The notes under the pieces were generated by a model, which saw nothing but the letters and a program-made list of their open reading frames with translations, was not told the origin of the DNA and ran no database searches. DNA of 64,000 nucleotides from Phaeosaccion multiseriatum (Eukaryota; Ochrophyta, other classes). The stretch covers positions 2,666,001-2,730,000 of the forward strand of contig OZ218955.1 of assembly GCA_965112735.1 (NCBI GenBank). Direction: 5' to 3'. Both the position numbers and the translations under genes were made by a program. Positions 12,301-22,600 of the stretch are shown piece after piece; position 1 is the stretch's first letter; each line of letters opens with the position of its first letter.

Positions 12301-12405
12301 CTCGTGCACCACATGTGCACCGTCGAGTTTTGCGACAGCAAGGGTTTTGTGGAAGGCGATTTTGACTACTACTGTAAGCCATGCATGATTGAGGACGGAC
12401 ACTAA
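9356..12405 (+). CDS. Crypton tyrosine recombinase, with GCR1_C-like and zinc-finger C-terminus; needs two -1 shifts
   Basis: DNA cutting and joining enzyme of the element. Exon 1 (9356-10112) carries a SAM-like core-binding region (YACASTMLIRYLFRKHPELL, then KRSALFNLYRDY and LKRTIAGEKQ). A 151-base intron (10113-10263) joins in frame to the catalytic domain: Arg in SWNLMCRATN (near residue 283), Lys in FGKQKGDQ, HSGR (near 391-394), Trp in LRMGW and the probable nucleophile Tyr in GIYF (near 429). After ALLPPFF the frame must move by -1 near 10884-10892 to reach CFRDVPLRLRKVAEFCLASV. A GCR1_C-like region follows (AAWDAWMTGTPRLREF), then an acidic stretch, then a second -1 shift at a run of eight A (12080-12087). 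The end (12220-12405) is a Cys/His cluster resembling a PHD-type finger (CSYGC, LCPSERACG, HHMC, CKPC). The shifts may be programmed, decay or assembly errors. The start ACCATGG is a good context. Confidence 0.75.
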
Positions 12406-12560
12406 GTGTGTCTGTAAATATGAATACCATTGTTATCGTGGTAATACCATTATATCGTCATATCATAGCGTAGTATATTTTCCCCTGTAGCAGGGGCAGA
12501 CACACACACAAAAAAAGGAGGGGGGGGGGAAGGGGCGCTACTGGTCCATATTGGGTACTG

Positions 12561-12611
12561 TACTAAAAATACCCACTTTTAAAAAAATTGGGTACTAAAA
12601 ATACCCACTTT
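12561..12611. repeat. two direct copies of a 19-bp sequence near the right end of the Crypton
   Basis: TACTAAAAATACCCACTTT occurs at 12561-12579 and 12593-12611. It lies in the AT-rich, non-coding 3' part of the element (12406-12652) together with the right hairpin and may be a protein-binding iteron. The rest of the spacer, 12716-12949, holds only a GGA-rich tract before the zinc transporter start. Confidence 0.7.
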
Positions 12612-12652
12612 CACCGAGTGGGGCATCTCGCCCCACCAAAACCGGTCATCAA

Positions 12653-12715
12653 TAGGTTTCTCCCACATAACAACTCACGGCCTAAAAATAATAACACGAA
12701 TGGCGAGTTGTTATC
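12653..12715 (+). repeat. right 63-bp direct repeat of the Crypton, att-like
   Basis: A perfect copy of 8979-9041 with the same inverted 10-base arms. Recombination between the two copies would excise a 3674-bp circle and leave one copy behind. Bases directly outside the two copies differ, which marks the ends of the repeat. Confidence 0.9.
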
Positions 12716-12949
12716 GTAGACGGTAAAAGAAGGAGTTTAATCTTCCCCTTCGAAGCATTTCGGTTCCCCATTCCTCACAGCACGCCTTCGTCGAGAAGAA
12801 TAAAGAAACAGGGGCCAAGCGGAGGGACAAAAAGCCCTCAGCCTCACAAGAGGGAAGGGAAGGTCAAGGTCAAGAGGACAAGGAGGAGGCGGGGGAGGAG
12901 GAGGAGGGGGGGGGGAGGGGCGAGCAAACTTCACTTTTTCCCGGAGGCC

Positions 12950-14722
12950 ATGGCACCGGAAATGGCGGCCATCAACGAGAGGGAAGAGGCTAACCTCCTG
13001 GGCCCGCGAAAGGACGAGCAGAGGATGCGCGACGCCCGCGCAGCGTCACTCAAGCTCAAACGAGCGGTGGTGTTCGTGCTGATCTTCTTTGTGGTGGAGT
13101 GCGTGGGTGAGTGAGAGGGAGGGAGTGAGGGGTAAGGGAGGGTGGGAGAGAATCTTTAAGGGAGGGAGGGAGTGAGTGAGGGCGAGGGGCTTGGTGGTTG
13201 AGTGAATGAGGGAGTAAAAGTGAACGGGGTGAGTGGTATGTGAAGGAGTGAAAGAGAGAGGGAGTAAGTCTTACGAATCTCTCTACTGCTCTGTGTGGCA
13301 GGGATCGTCTTTTTGACTCTCTGCTTGATCCTTCCCCCTCCCCGCTGCAGGAAGAAGCGCCGCCTGTCCCCTGTTGCACCCCCCCCCCCCCCCCACCCAC
13401 CCTGCCCAACATTGACACTGATTGCACCCCTCAGTACTCTCCCCTCCACCCTCACCCCCGCCCCTTCCACCTCATTGCACCACTCAACACACCCACGCAC
13501 CCACACAGGCGGCATTTGGTCTGGCAGTCTTGCCATCCTCACCGACGCGGCGCACCTTCTCACCGATGTCTCGGGCTTCATCTTAGCCATCCTGGCGAGT
13601 GAGATTGCCATTGCGCCTTCGTCGGACCGTTTCACCTTTGGGTTCGCTCGGGCAGAGGTGCTCTCAGCCTTCGCCTCCACCTCCTTCATCCTCGTACTGT
13701 CTGCCTTCCTTATTTATTCTGCGGTAGGCCGAATCATCGCGTACGCCAGGGGTGGAGGGGAGGAGATTGACGGCAGGATGATGACCATTATTGCCTTCAT
13801 GGGCCTGCTTGTCAACTTGGCTCTCATCCTCATCCTGGGCCACGGGGACGGCGACCACGGGGGGGCCGGGGGCGGGCACAGCCACGGACACAGTCACGGC
13901 CACTGGGGGGGGGGGGAGGGTCATGGCCAGGCGGGGCACGGGGTTACTGAAAGGCATAGCAACCCGCGAGTAGTAGAGAGGAAGCAGGTGGGGCTAGCAG
14001 TTGGTGGTACAGTAGGCGGGGGGGGGCTCGGGGAGAGGACGCCATTAGTAGGCGGTGGGCAGTCTACAGCAGCAGCAGCAGCAGTAGCAGGAGGAGGAGG
14101 AGGAGGAGGAGGAGGAGTTGGTGACATCGCAGCAGCAGGGAACGGGGACACCTACAATGCCATTATTAGCGCGGCCGAGGAGGGCGGCGGGGGGCACGCT
14201 CACACAGAGCACGGGGAAGAGGACGCGCACGCACACACGCACGACCACGGCCACGACCACGGCCATGGCACAGGCACAGCTTCATTCTTAGGCTCAAGGT
14301 CAGAGGAAAGGACAGAGTCAGGGTCAGGGTCAGGGTCAGGGTCAGGGTCGGAGTCAGGGTCAGGGGCGGTGGAACATGGACATGCTTCGGCGCGCAACAT
14401 CAACGTGGAGGCCGCGGCTCTGCACGCCGTGACGGACATGTTGCAGTCTCTCGGGGTGCTCATCGCTGGCGTGCTCATTTGGTACAAGCCGGAGTGGAAG
14501 ATGGCGGATCCGGTGGTCACCATTTTGTTTGCGCTGTTTGTGTGCTATAGCACCAGGACGATTTTGGATGAGGCCTTGCACATGTTGCTGCAGGGGGCGC
14601 CCAAGGTGGGTGCGGTGTTTACGTCAATGGGTGGGTGGTGAATAAGTCAGTGGTTGGGGTGTGAGAAGAGGCGAGGCAGGTAGTCAGAGAGATGGACGGA
14701 CAGACGGACAGACGGACAGATC

Positions 14723-14759
<37 letters not shown>

Positions 14760-15271
14760 CTCTTCGCCTCACCCCGCTCCTCTCTCCCTCCCTCTCCCCT
14801 TACCCCCTCCCTCCCTCCCTCCCTCCCCTCCCCACCTTGCCTGCTCGGTGTCAGGACCTGGACACGAACCATCTCAAGGCGCAGATCCGCCAAGTGGAGG
14901 GCGTGCTGGACGTGCACTGTCTTCACGTGTGGAGCCTCACAGTTGGCAGGACGGTTTGCACCATGCACGTCAAGGTGAGTGAGTGAGCTCAACATGTCAC
15001 CGAAAGCGCATCGATATCTCTTGGTCACCAACCTGCAACTGAAACTGAAACAACAACCGAAACTCAAACTGAAAGAAACCTTCCCATATCACCACCATCA
15101 CAACAGGCCGGGGCGCAGAACAGCCCGCAGGACGACAACCGCGTGCTGGTGTCGGTGCATCGGCTGTGCGAGAAGGCAGGCATAGGCCACACCACAGTGC
15201 AGATCCAGAGGGTCAACTGCGTCGAGGCTTGCCAGGACCCCTGCGTCTCCAGCAGGTGCTCGGGTTGTTGA
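12950..15271 (+). CDS. cation diffusion facilitator zinc transporter (ZnT/SLC30-like)
   Basis: Exports Zn2+ from the cytosol into a compartment or out of the cell by H+ exchange. Four exons join in frame: 12950-13106, 13509-14605, 14855-14974, 15107-15271, giving 512 residues. The metal site is visible as two HxxxD pairs: LTDAAHLLTD (H68, D72) in helix 2 and ALHAVTDML (about H358, D362) in helix 5. This HDHD set is the Zn-preferring form. A His-rich cytosolic loop (HSHGHSHGH and AHTHDHGHDHGHG) lies between helices 4 and 5 and is enlarged by Gly/Ser repeats. The C-terminal domain (VEGVLDVHCLHVWSLTVGR) is the ferredoxin-like regulatory fold. The protein ends in a Cys-rich tail (CVEACQDPC, CSGC) that could also bind metal. 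The ATG sits in GGCCATGG. Confidence 0.93.
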
Positions 15272-15973
15272 TGTTGATGCTGACGCTGACACCGCTGAGC
15301 TACTGACAAGGAGGAGTGATGGACTGAGGGCCAGGGGAGGGCTTGAGAACTGCTGAGGAGGAAGGAGGACTGAGGAACTGAGGGGCAGGGGAGTGCAGAG
15401 CTAGCAAGCCACAGGGGTTACTGAGAGCTGAGGGCTGCTGACACACTGCTGAGCTGCTGAGAAGGAGGACTGGTTGAGCAAGTGCCAGGGGAGAGCTTAG
15501 GAACACTGCTGCTGGCTGAGTGCCAGGAAGTGCTGCGCACTGCTGCTGACTGCTGTCTAGGTAGGCCCTCCTCGTGTCTGTGTGCGGCGTCTGCAGGGAG
15601 GAAGGGAGGCAGGGAGGCGGGAAGGGCGGAGAGGCAGAGAGACAGGAAGCGCGGAGGGGTAGGGAGGCCGCGAGAAGGCCTCTCTCTCTCGCAGCCGCCG
15701 AAAGGGAAGACAAGGGTCAATAAGGAGAGAGGCAAGGAGGGAGACTCTTGGTTGCTGTGCTGGTAGGAGACAAGGAGACAGACACTTTGGTTGCTCTGCT
15801 GGCAAGCATCGATTTACGACCATCTATCAAATATATGTACTTACGCATATATCATAACACGAAGGAAGAGTGCGAACGTACGAAGGGACGAAGGGAGAAA
15901 TGTGCGGGCAGCAGCCTCGACCTCCTTCCCTGCCCCTCCCTTCCTTTCCCTTAGAAGAAGGTCTCTAATGACT
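15272..15973. other. spacer between converging genes, with degenerate CTGCTGAG repeats
   Basis: From 15290 to 15560 the sequence is a degenerate repeat around CTGCTGAGGAGGAGGACTG and GGGCCAGGGGAG. Purine-rich repeats follow to 15690, then an AT-richer 15800-15880. This separates the 3' ends of the zinc transporter (+) and the NT-C2 gene (-). No gene is seen. Confidence 0.6.
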
Positions 15974-18885
15974 TCAGAAGAAGGTCTCAATGGGTTTGAC
16001 ACCCAATCTCTTGGCCATGATGTTACTGACTCTCTTGAGCGCCCCGTGCTCCGTTGCCACTTGAGCATAGCTCAGCTTCACGGCGATGAGCTGCGTGGTG
16101 AGAGAGGCAATCTCTTCTCGGGCGGCCTTGATTTGTTGCGCAGGTGTCAGCGGCGGGTCGGCAGCACCACCACCGCCCTCACTGTTGCTGTTGTTGCGCG
16201 GCGAGGTTAGGGGACTGCTAATGTCTCGCACTATATCCGTGATTCCCTCCTTCATGTTGCTCACCGAGAACCGCCGTCGAACCCCCCTGCCCGCCGGACC
16301 ACCAACCCCACCACCACCACCACCACCACCACCACCACCACTACCGCCACCATTCGTCGGAGTCGAGGCCTCGTCCTCCTCCCCCTCTGTGTCACCGTCT
16401 ACCGTACCACCAACTGCTGAACCACCACCACCACCTGCTGCTGCTGCTGCTGCTGCTACCCCCTCTGCATTGTCCCCCCCAGAGCTGATGCCTCTGAGTC
16501 CATCTGAGACGATGGACCATCTTCTCCGACTCGCTGAGCGCACTTTCTTGACGGGCTCTCTCCCCTCTTCCCCCACCCCTCCTCCTCCTTCACCCCCATC
16601 AACGGAATCTTCGCCATCTGTTGCACTCCCCCCGGGGGGCTGTAGAGAGAGAAAGCGCGAGTGACAGAGAGAGAGAGTGTGTGTGTGAGACAGAGAGAGA
16701 GTGTGAGACAGACTGATAAGTGAGAGAGCGAGAATGAGAAAGAGGGGGAGAGAGAGAGAGCGAGAGAGCTGAGATGTTGAGACACAGTCAGCAGTTGAAA
16801 TCACACAAACAGCGGCCCTGTGCAAGTCTTTGCCAATTAAGACGGGAAGGACTTGCACGTAACATTACTAATGCCGGACCGCCTCACTCTACTCACCTTC
16901 GTGCTCGTCCGTTGAAATGGGTTGTCAAGGCCCAAGTCGTCTGCCCCTCCTCGCGAGCCCCGAGCACCTCGCCTACACACACACACACAGAGAGAGAGAG
17001 AAAGAGATGGTAGCAGACGGCCACAAGGGGGCGATGGATAGAGAGGCAGCGCGTGCGCGTGAGCGGGGAGGAGGAGGGAGGTACACACACACACACCATT
17101 TCCCACACCATTTCCCGTGCCTCTGGTCCCTTTCTTCCCTCTCTTGTTCGGAAGCTCTATCCCTCCTCTGAGAAGGGCAACAGAAGCAGGGAAAAGGAAG
17201 GCAGGCCGGCCGCGGAAGAAATGGAGCTTCCCCACCCCCTTATGACTCACCGGAAGATGGACGATCTACCCGAGGGGGAACGTGCTAGTCCACCTGGGCT
17301 TGTTGGAGCCCCCTCCTCCTCCCCACCGTCCGCTCCATCAGCAAGAGCAGCAGCAGAACTAGCAGTTGGTGATACGGGGGGCATGCCCGCCATCACCCCC
17401 CTCGGCGAGGGAGGGGGAAGCCCCTTCCCCCCCCCCTGCCCCTGCGCCTGCAAGCCCAGCAGCTGCCTTGGGCTGTTGACGGAGCGGGAGTACTGATGGC
17501 CTCTGCCCGAGGGGGACGTCTGCGGCTCCGACGGCGATGGTCCGACGGTGGAGGAGAGCTGTCCAGAAGACAGCACCCCACGGCGGTGAGAAGGCCGCCC
17601 CTCTGACAGCCCATATGACTGCCGCTGCTGCGGAGAGAAAGCGCCAACGACAGTGGCCGAGGGGGAGGACGGGGAAGAGGCAGTGGAGGAGAAGGAAGAC
17701 AACCCTGCCGGGGGGGTACTCGCCCTGCCGCTGGTTCCACCGTTGGCTCCGGCTATGTCATGTTCCAGCTGCGCGATGTTGTCGCTGAGGCCGCTGCATA
17801 CGCTGTAATCCTGATCGTCGTCGCCAAGCAGCATGCACGAGATTTTGAAGGAGACCGCGGCGTCGGGCACCAGGAAGCGTTGGAGGGGGAGCTCGACCTA
17901 GGGTTTCGGTGTGTTCGATATGTGGATTCGAGAGATGGAGAGGTGTGGGGCTTTAGCTAAGATGGAAGCGGTCACGACGGTTATAGAGGGCGGGGTGATA
18001 GGCCCAAAAGCGAGGAAAGAAGGCAGGAAGGAATGGGGAGAACTGAGAGAAACAGAGGGGTGCCGAGGAGGAGGAGAAGAAGAAGTCGACGGGGCTGGAG
18101 GAGAGGCGACTGACTCACGCTGACGGGCTCGAAAGACACATATTTGTCCAGCCTGAGGGGGATGAAGCCCACGGCCTTGAGTTGACTGGAGGAGGCGGTC
18201 TTGCGGTGCATCACAGTTAGCTTGGCGTCCTGCACCGTGCAAGAGAGAGAGAGAGAGAGAGAGACAGAAGCACGACAGTAAGAGCGTGAGGAGAGCAAGA
18301 AGAATAGCAAACACGAAGAGGAGCAAGAGCAATAACCAGAAAAAGGGGCGTGGTGCGAAAAGGCAAGTTGAGTTCAGACCAGCCGCGTGCTCACGTCGAC
18401 GGGCCTGCTGCTGCCCGCTGCTACTGCTGGTGTTGATGCTGCTGGTGCTGCTAGTGCCACTGTTGCTGCTCTCCTACCTTACCTTTCTGAGGAAGGTGTT
18501 GTCCCTGCTGTCCTGATAGAGCGTGGCGTGTACTTCCAGGCTTTCTCCATTGAAGTCCACCCGTCCGTGCCGAGAGATGGCGTCGGTGGAGAGCACTCGT
18601 CGGGTGCCTCGCTCCAGCTCCAGCGCCAGGAAGCTGCCTTCAGGGAGGCTGGGAAGGGGGCGAGTAGTGTAAGGAGGAAGGTGAAGGGAAAGGAGTGAGA
18701 GGTGGAGTGAGCAGGCAAGTCTCGTGGGGTGATGCCAGCTGATTGAGGGAAGAGGAAGTACATTATTCTGCAGAGCAAGGTCTTGGACGGGCCACTGACC
18801 TTGGAGTGGACGGGTACGACACGTGGCTGAGCTCGACCACAAACCTGGCCTTCTGCTTGCCCACCTTCTTCCCAACCCGACGCAT
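15974..18885 (-). CDS. NT-C2 domain (EEIG1/EHBP1-type) protein
   Basis: Probably a membrane- or cytoskeleton-linked adaptor. Six exons join in frame (complement): 18800-18885, 18483-18648, 18119-18229, 17251-17897, 16897-16972, 15974-16639, giving 583 residues. Residues 1-145 form the N-terminal C2 domain: RRVGKKVGKQKARFVVELSH, RHGRVDFNGESLEVHATLY, LRKV, AVGFIPLRLDKYV, then ELPLQRFLVPDAAVSFKISC. The pattern of Trp-poor beta strands and the ending VxFKIxC fit this family. The rest is low complexity (Ser, Pro, Gly, Ala), followed by a C-terminal heptad-like helix (QQIKAAREEIASLTTQLIAV) that may be a short coiled coil. The stop is TGA at 15974-15976. The dispersed window motif lies inside the coding sequence twice, at 16404 and 17366. 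Confidence 0.8.
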
Positions 18886-19646
18886 GCTGCTTCCGCCCCT
18901 CTCCAGCCGCGATCGACCACACCTGCCTGCGGGTCTGTAGCTGTTAACTCTTTACTCAGCCCTTCTTCTGCTGCTAACCATGGTCTTTTCAGTGCTGGGG
19001 CTTGGGTGCATGCATGTTGCTCTCGCGCACAATGTCCAGGGTTTCGAGTTGAAGCGTCCTCTTCTCCTCTTCTCAGACGCTGAACAGACCGCCTGCGAGA
19101 AACCCGAGGCAGTACCTGCGGCTCACTTCAGCTGTGGAGCTATGGTCTCGGTATGCTCTTGCGCCCACGTTCCTCTCGTTTTGTGTCATCTCGGGTTAAT
19201 TTCTTTCGAGAAGAGTCTCCCTCCTGCTCCTTCCCTGTAACAGCCCAGATGAAGATCAGCACCAGGCTATACAGCTATTTTTTCTTCTGATGCTGGTACT
19301 GCTGCTGGGGCGGCCTTCCGTCAGCTGAGATGATGAAATTCAGAGCAACAGATCGCGCGCGCCCCGCGCCCGCGTGCAACAGTAACAGCAACGCTCACAG
19401 ATGGCACAATCGAACAACTTTTTTTTTTTTTTTTTTCTTGGGCGCGCTTCCACTTTATAAGCTCTTGAGCGTAACAGAGCAGGGAGCAGACAATGTAGGC
19501 CCTGACAACCCTGACGGACAAGTTGAATCAGCCGTGCCTGTTTTGTCGGAGCCCTATCGTTCGCCGTTAATCGCTCCTCCTCCTTTTCTCTCCCTCTCTC
19601 TCCCTCCCCACCCCCCTCGCTGACTCACTGACTCAGCATTTAGTTT
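18886..19646. promoter_or_regulatory. divergent promoter spacer of the NT-C2 and photolyase genes
   Basis: A 761-base spacer separates the start codons of two divergent genes. It carries a T run of about 17 bases near 19420 and an AT-poor body. No TATA-like box or other known element could be identified. A 5' UTR exon of either gene could be hidden here. Confidence 0.4.
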
Positions 19647-22600
19647 ATGCGCCTGGCGGCCTTCAGCATGGTCGCTACCACCACTTCTGTCGTGTGGTTT
19701 AGGAAGGCTTTGCGCCTCCACGACAACGCGGCTCTCCTGAAGGCTGTTGGCGACTGCAAAGCCGACCATGTGTTGCCCGTCTTCTTCTGTGATCCTCGCT
19801 TCCTCGATGGAGACAGGTGCGCGTAGGGGAAGAGGGCCCCGGAGAAGCGGGAGAAGAGAGGTGAAGAGAGGCATGGTGTGGTGTATGAGATGATATACGT
19901 ACGTTTGGGTCAAACGGATGGAGGCTCAGCGACCAAGCGAACTCCTCACACCTGCCTCCCATACGCCTGACCATATGCATGCCTGCAGATTCGCCCCTCA
20001 CCGCCTGCAGTTCTTGCTGGAGTGTCTACAAGACGTGCACGAGCAGCTCAGGGACTTAGGCTCTGGCCTTATCTTGCTGCCTGTGAGTGAGTAGTGAGAG
20101 AAGCAAGTCAGCCGGGGTCTCCAAGCTGGGGTGAATGCAGGGGCATGTTGACATCGCGGACTAGCAGCCAACCGCGAATAACGTGTTGGACGAGCAAGAG
20201 GAACAAGAACACTCTCGACCGTGATGCCTCTCCTGCTGTGAAGCTGCCCTCTGACGGTGTTGTGTTTGTTCTGTGCATCCCTCGGCCGCACGCCTCACCC
20301 CACACTGTCCCGTCTATAATCAACAACAGGGGGAGCCGGAGAACGGCGGGATGGAGGCTGTTTTCCGGCCCGAGGGGGTGGAGAGTGACAAGATATGCGC
20401 CGTTTGTTACGAGAAAGATACTGTGTCTCCCTTCGGCAAGGAGCGAGACGCGGCAGTGGATGCGTTAGCCAAGAGTCTCGACATTGCAACTCACCGCTGC
20501 CACGGTCACACTCTGTACGACCCGGACGTGCTCTTAAAGGGCGGTGTGCAGGCGCCAAAAACTTACGTATCCTTTCGTAAGATGATCGAGAAGCAGAAGG
20601 AGTGCCCGAGGCCGAAGGACGCCCCAACGTCCATGCCCCCCCTGCCCCCCTGGGTTGAGCAAGTGCGCGTGGAGATGCCCAGGACCGTGGAGGAGATGAT
20701 CGCCCTCAGCAAGGGCAACGGGAGGAGGAGGCAGGAGGGCAAGGTGAGCAAGGAAGGAAGGCGTATATGCTGGGAAGCAGGAAGAAGGGAAAGGAGGGGG
20801 GGTGAGACACGTGGCATGAATGGGCATCTATTGAGTTCCCTTGGCGGCGAGGTGGGATGGGACTCGTCGTCGGAGGCTTGACTGTTGTGAGATAAAGATG
20901 ACGTAGGCGAGCTGACTTTGTCTGCGTGTTTGTGAGTGTGCTGCGAAGTCGGTATGACACGGTCTTCACTAACTGCGAGGAAGGTCCAAGACAGCACCGC
21001 CTTTTGCATCCTCTTCGACGATGCGCTTGACGCCTTCCCTATCTCCCTCCCTCCCTCCCTCCCTCCCTCCCTCCCTCCCTCCCTCCCTCCCTCCCTCCCT
21101 CCCTCCCTCCCTCCCTCCCTCCCTCTCTCACACTCATTCCTCTCCCTACTGCTCTACGAAAGGATGGCGGAGGAGGGGCAAGCGAAGGCATCAAGGCTGA
21201 AGAGAGTGAAGAGAGCAGCAGCACCGCTATCGTGAGGGGCGGAGAGAGAAGGGCCCTTAAGCGGCTCAAAGCCTTTGTAGAGGACCGCCCCAAGTGGGTA
21301 GTGAAGTTCGCCAAACCCGATTCGAACCCGCAGACTCAACCGAAGCCAGGTGCGTACACAAGGTCCTACTTGAGAAGCGAGCACCTCCTCTCTCCACTCC
21401 GCGCGTCACAGCCCGTTATTAGCCGGTTATTAGCCGATATTTTGTTGCGCCTTGCTTCGCGCACGCCCCCCTCTCTCTGTGTGTCTCTTCGACCTCGTCT
21501 GCATGTCTCTCTCCATACTCATCTCTCTGACTCTCTCTCTCGCACACACCTCTCCCCCCCCCCCCCCTCCCTCCCTCCCTCCCTCCCTCCCTCCCTCCCT
21601 CCCCGCTCTTCCGCTCATGCAGGCGCAGACGGAACGACGGCTTTGTCCCCGTACATGAGCCACGGAGCTTTGTCGGCTCGCACCTTCTTCCACGCTGTCG
21701 TGGACGCTCAGAAGAACGCCAAGGGAATCGGTGCGTGTGGGGCGGGTAGGCGGGGAGGGAGGGCGGTAGGTGGGCAAGCTTTACTATCTGATGCCTGGGG
21801 CCATCCAGTGCCGTCTTGTGCCACTTGATGCCATCCGACCATCTCATCTGATTTGTGACTGACTCTCTCTCTCTCGCCGTCCTCTGTCCTGACACCTTGC
21901 ATGTTGCAGCCCCCACGGAGCCCCCTGTGTCTCTGATTGGACAGCTCCTATTTAGAGACTTCTTCTACACGGTGGCCTCGGACTGCCCCAACTTCAACAG
22001 GATGGAGGGAAACCCTATCTGTAAGCAGGTAAGAAGAGTAAGAGTAGCAAGAGTAAGGGGGTGAGTGGTATGGTATGAGTCCATCACCCCCCCTCCCCCA
22101 CCAGCAAGGAGGTGTAACGGCCAGTGCCCTTGGGCCCATGAAAGTGTTCCGTGTTTTTTCTCTGCCTGCCTCCTCTGGCCTATAGTTGTTCCCTACCCTG
22201 TCCTGTTTTCTGACCTGCACTCTTTCTTGCCTGCTCAGCTGGACTGGGGGGCGCGGCATGGAGATGAGGAGGAGCAGCTCAAGGCGTGGCAGGAGGGGAG
22301 GTAAGGCAACCCCGAGAAGTGAAGTGAAACTTTTTTTTCTGATGCCCATTTATTATTGCCCTCTCAGTGGCTTTGAATGCTCCAGAGGCAAAAGGCAGTG
22401 CACGCACGCACTTCATCACATGCTTGCCCCCCTCCTCTTCCAGAGAATTTCAGTTTTAGGGCCTACCTTGGGAACGAACGCTGACCGCACACACCCGCAC
22501 GCCCTGCCCCACTCTCTATGTACTGTGCCCCAATTGCTATGATCGTTACTATGCACCTAACGCTGCCTTCTATATGCCTATATGCTTCTCATCTAGGGTA

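Larger units (their letters stand above)
8979..12715 (+). mobile_element. Crypton-like tyrosine recombinase element with 63-bp direct terminal repeats
   Basis: The element is a 3.67-kb unit bounded by two identical 63-bp direct repeats. It carries a tyrosine recombinase gene on the plus strand and lies in the spacer between the start codons of the divergent AAAP transporter (8852) and zinc transporter (12950). No reverse transcriptase, DDE transposase or terminal inverted repeat is seen, which fits Cryptons and argues against DIRS/Ngaro elements. Classical Cryptons have only very short terminal repeats; 63 bp is long. Element sequence near the ends is more AT-rich than its surroundings, consistent with an insertion. 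No target-site duplication beyond the repeats can be named. Confidence 0.8.

Noticed and set aside
8979-12715. DIRS or Ngaro retrotransposon
   Set aside because: A tyrosine recombinase is present, but no reverse transcriptase, RNase H or split terminal repeats were found.
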